5,958 nt of DNA, from assembly GCA_017412025.1 (NCBI GenBank), contig JAFQOY010000146.1, positions 1 to 5,958 of the forward strand. The letters are read 5' to 3'. The notes under the pieces were generated by a model. That model was not told the origin of the DNA. It did no database searches and saw nothing but the letters and a program-made list of their open reading frames with translations. Source of the DNA: Clostridia bacterium. GTDB lineage: Bacteria > Bacillota_A > Clostridia > Christensenellales > Aristaeellaceae. Position 1 is the first letter of the stretch. Each line of letters opens with the position of its first letter. This document shows, piece by piece, positions 5,308-5,958 of this stretch. The position numbers and the translations under genes are program-made.

Positions 5308-5453
5308 TGCACCAGCTTTACAACAAGTATCACAGCTATGCGAGAGTTGCGCGAGAGATAGGCCGGTCTGCATCTTGCGTCCGTTACAACGTAATGATGA
5401 AGAATGCGCCCAAGGTTGTTCGGGATACGTTCCCGGATACGGTGAGAAAGTGA
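5271..5453 (+). CDS. Small helix-turn-helix protein, possibly truncated at its 5' end
   Basis: A 60-residue frame, MAARVTPEELVLMHQLYNKY...DTVRK. Residues 5-45 have the pattern of a homeodomain-like helix-turn-helix: VTPEELVLMHQLYNKYHSYARVAREIGRSASCVRYNV, where SYARVAREIGRSASCVR (22-38) supplies the turn and recognition helix. Similar small DNA-binding proteins or domains occur in phages and mobile elements of Clostridia. The frame overlaps the end of the integrase fragment by 37 nt in another phase and has no clear ribosome binding site. An upstream in-frame ATG at 5235 adds 12 residues that look like shifted integrase sequence. The original start was therefore probably lost at the same junction that cut the integrase. 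A terminator follows 7 nt after the stop. It may be a remnant rather than a working gene. Confidence 0.5.
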   Translation: MAARVTPEELVLMHQLYNKYHSYARVAREIGRSASCVRYNVMMKNAPKVVRDTFPDTVRK

Positions 5454-5460
5454 ATATCTG

Positions 5461-5493
5461 CCAGACGCTTTCAGTAAGAAGCGTCTGGTTTTT
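5461..5493 (+). terminator. Intrinsic terminator after the helix-turn-helix ORF
   Basis: CCAGACGCTT (5461-5470) and AAGCGTCTGG (5479-5488) form a perfect 10-bp stem with an 8-nt loop, followed by TTTTT (5489-5493). It begins 7 nt after the stop of the helix-turn-helix frame. Between here and 5563 I see only A+T-rich sequence with no supported gene. Confidence 0.9.
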
Positions 5494-5562
5494 ATATAGA
5501 CTATACTTCCAATGCAAAATATCGTATGCATTTTCATTTCGTGATCACAATCAACTTCTTTC

Positions 5563-5600
5563 AAAAACAGCGCCGTCCCGCGCATAATGGACGGCGCTGT
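5563..5600 (-). terminator. Intrinsic terminator of the right-edge minus-strand gene
   Basis: ACAGCGCCGTCC (5567-5578) and GGACGGCGCTGT (5589-5600) pair perfectly over 12 bp with a 10-nt loop. On the minus strand the stem runs into TTTTT (5567-5563), 6 nt after the stop at 5607. Its arms share ACAGCGCCG/CGGCGCTGT with the terminator near position 250 and GCGCCGT/ACGGCGC with the stem-loop at 4627-4651. Confidence 0.88.
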
Positions 5601-5606
5601 GATTAT

Positions 5607-5958
5607 TTACTTACTGAGAATCACACGCTGATAGCCGGGATTGACTTTATCTGCCGCAGTAGACGGCGTATCCGGCATCTGCATAATCATCTTCTCAGGA
5701 ATGACGTCGCTGGAAATCATCTGCTCGTACGTGATTTCCGGCAGGTTCTCCACGTTGACGCTCGCACTCAGATTGATTCCGCTGGGCAGCGGCTTTCCTT
5801 CTGCGTCGAGCCAAAGCGGATAATCACGTGCGTTCACATCGTCGGCAGTCACGCCTTCCGGCACAACAAAAGTCGAATAGATGTAAAGACCAGCTGCGCT
5901 CAGTTCGGCCCTGACGCCTGTCAGCTTGTAACCGTCTGCGATAAAGTCACCGTTACAG
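5607..5958 (-). CDS. Unrecognised protein, C-terminal fragment (5' end outside window)
   Basis: The minus-strand frame is open from the window edge to TAA at 5607-5609, giving 117 residues of a C-terminus; the internal ATG at 5864 is not needed as a start. I do not recognise a family. The visible part begins CNGDFIADGYKLTGVRAELSAAGLYIYSTFVVPEGV, an alternating hydrophobic pattern suggesting beta strands. A polar stretch and a Met-rich segment (EKMIMQMPDTPS) follow, then NPGYQRVILSK. This resembles the extracytoplasmic beta-sandwich tails of some anti-sigma-like or lipoprotein-like proteins of Bacillota (the DUF4179/DUF5643 kind), but that is a guess from texture. No membrane helix is visible in this part. 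Base composition is like the other resident genes, not the A+T-rich block to its left. Confidence 0.6.
   Translation of the reverse strand, partial: CNGDFIADGYKLTGVRAELSAAGLYIYSTFVVPEGVTADDVNARDYPLWLDAEGKPLPSGINLSASVNVENLPEITYEQMISSDVIPEKMIMQMPDTPSTAADKVNPGYQRVILSK

Larger units (their letters stand above)
4960..5493 (+). mobile_element. Candidate decayed remnant of an element integrated at tRNA-Pro
   Basis: Directly after the tRNA 3' end, composition turns visibly more A+T-rich. The block holds, in order, GTAAAC repeats like integrase arm sites, the N-terminal domain of a tyrosine recombinase cut short after about 50 residues, an overlapping small helix-turn-helix ORF, and a terminator at 5461-5493. 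This is the order expected at the left end of an element that used the tRNA 3' end as its attachment site and then lost its interior by deletion. No second copy of the tRNA 3' end is present in the window, so the right junction is either lost or not recognisable. The boundaries given are approximate. Confidence 0.45.

Noticed and set aside
5511..5548. AATGCA/TGCATT inverted repeat and GTGATCAC palindrome as possible operator or attachment site
   Set aside because: Short, in A+T-rich sequence, with no gene start nearby and no match to the tRNA 3' end, so nothing supports a function.
5043..5585. 180-codon minus-strand frame across the element remnant
   Set aside because: It opposes the integrase fragment and helix-turn-helix ORF, runs through the terminator at 5461-5493 and has no domain likeness.
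5156..5587. 143-codon + strand frame across the element remnant
   Set aside because: It is out of frame with the integrase and helix-turn-helix likeness, passes through one terminator and ends inside another.

Overview
The window looks like chromosomal DNA from a moderately GC-rich member of the Bacillota, probably a Clostridia-type anaerobe. The inference rests on strong AGGAGG-type ribosome binding sites, sigma-A-like promoters, a tRNA-Pro(GGG) with encoded CCA, a clostridial-style membrane-anchored GDPD, and flavodoxin-fold redox proteins with a cysteine cluster. The species cannot be named from this stretch.

Layout: (1) Positions 1-246 hold the C-terminal end of an M20-family metallopeptidase on the + strand. 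(2) Converging on it from the right is a two-gene minus-strand operon: an MFS transporter of the SLC45/GPH-like type (1133-2410), then a membrane-anchored glycerophosphodiester phosphodiesterase (300-1115). A GC-rich hairpin with a T-run closes the operon at 252-289. (3) Divergent from the MFS gene is a 449-residue tandem flavodoxin-fold protein (2561-3910). It carries a compact CX2CX2CX5C cluster like that of iron-sulfur flavoproteins. The shared 150-bp intergenic region holds a good promoter for the MFS gene and a 9-bp direct repeat. (4) An integral-membrane methyltransferase of the isoprenylcysteine carboxylmethyltransferase (ICMT) type (3929-4600, minus) converges on the flavoprotein gene with an 18-bp gap. 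It has its own promoter and a stem-loop at the predicted 5' end of its mRNA.

(5) A tRNA-Pro(GGG) gene (4900-4976) follows, with a full-consensus promoter and an intrinsic terminator. Directly downstream is a more A+T-rich block (about 4977-5493) that reads as the scar of an integrated element. It has several same-strand GTAAAC repeats resembling integrase arm sites. It also has the N-terminal arm-binding domain of a tyrosine recombinase, cut off after about 50 residues (5128-5307), overlapping a 60-residue helix-turn-helix ORF (5271-5453), and then a perfect intrinsic terminator. (6) The right edge holds the C-terminal part of an unrecognised minus-strand protein (5607 to the edge), with its own terminator at 5563-5600.

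The most interesting part is the decayed element next to tRNA-Pro. The second is the two-domain Cys-cluster flavoprotein divergent from the transporter/phosphodiesterase operon. No CRISPR array, rRNA or intact transposase is visible.
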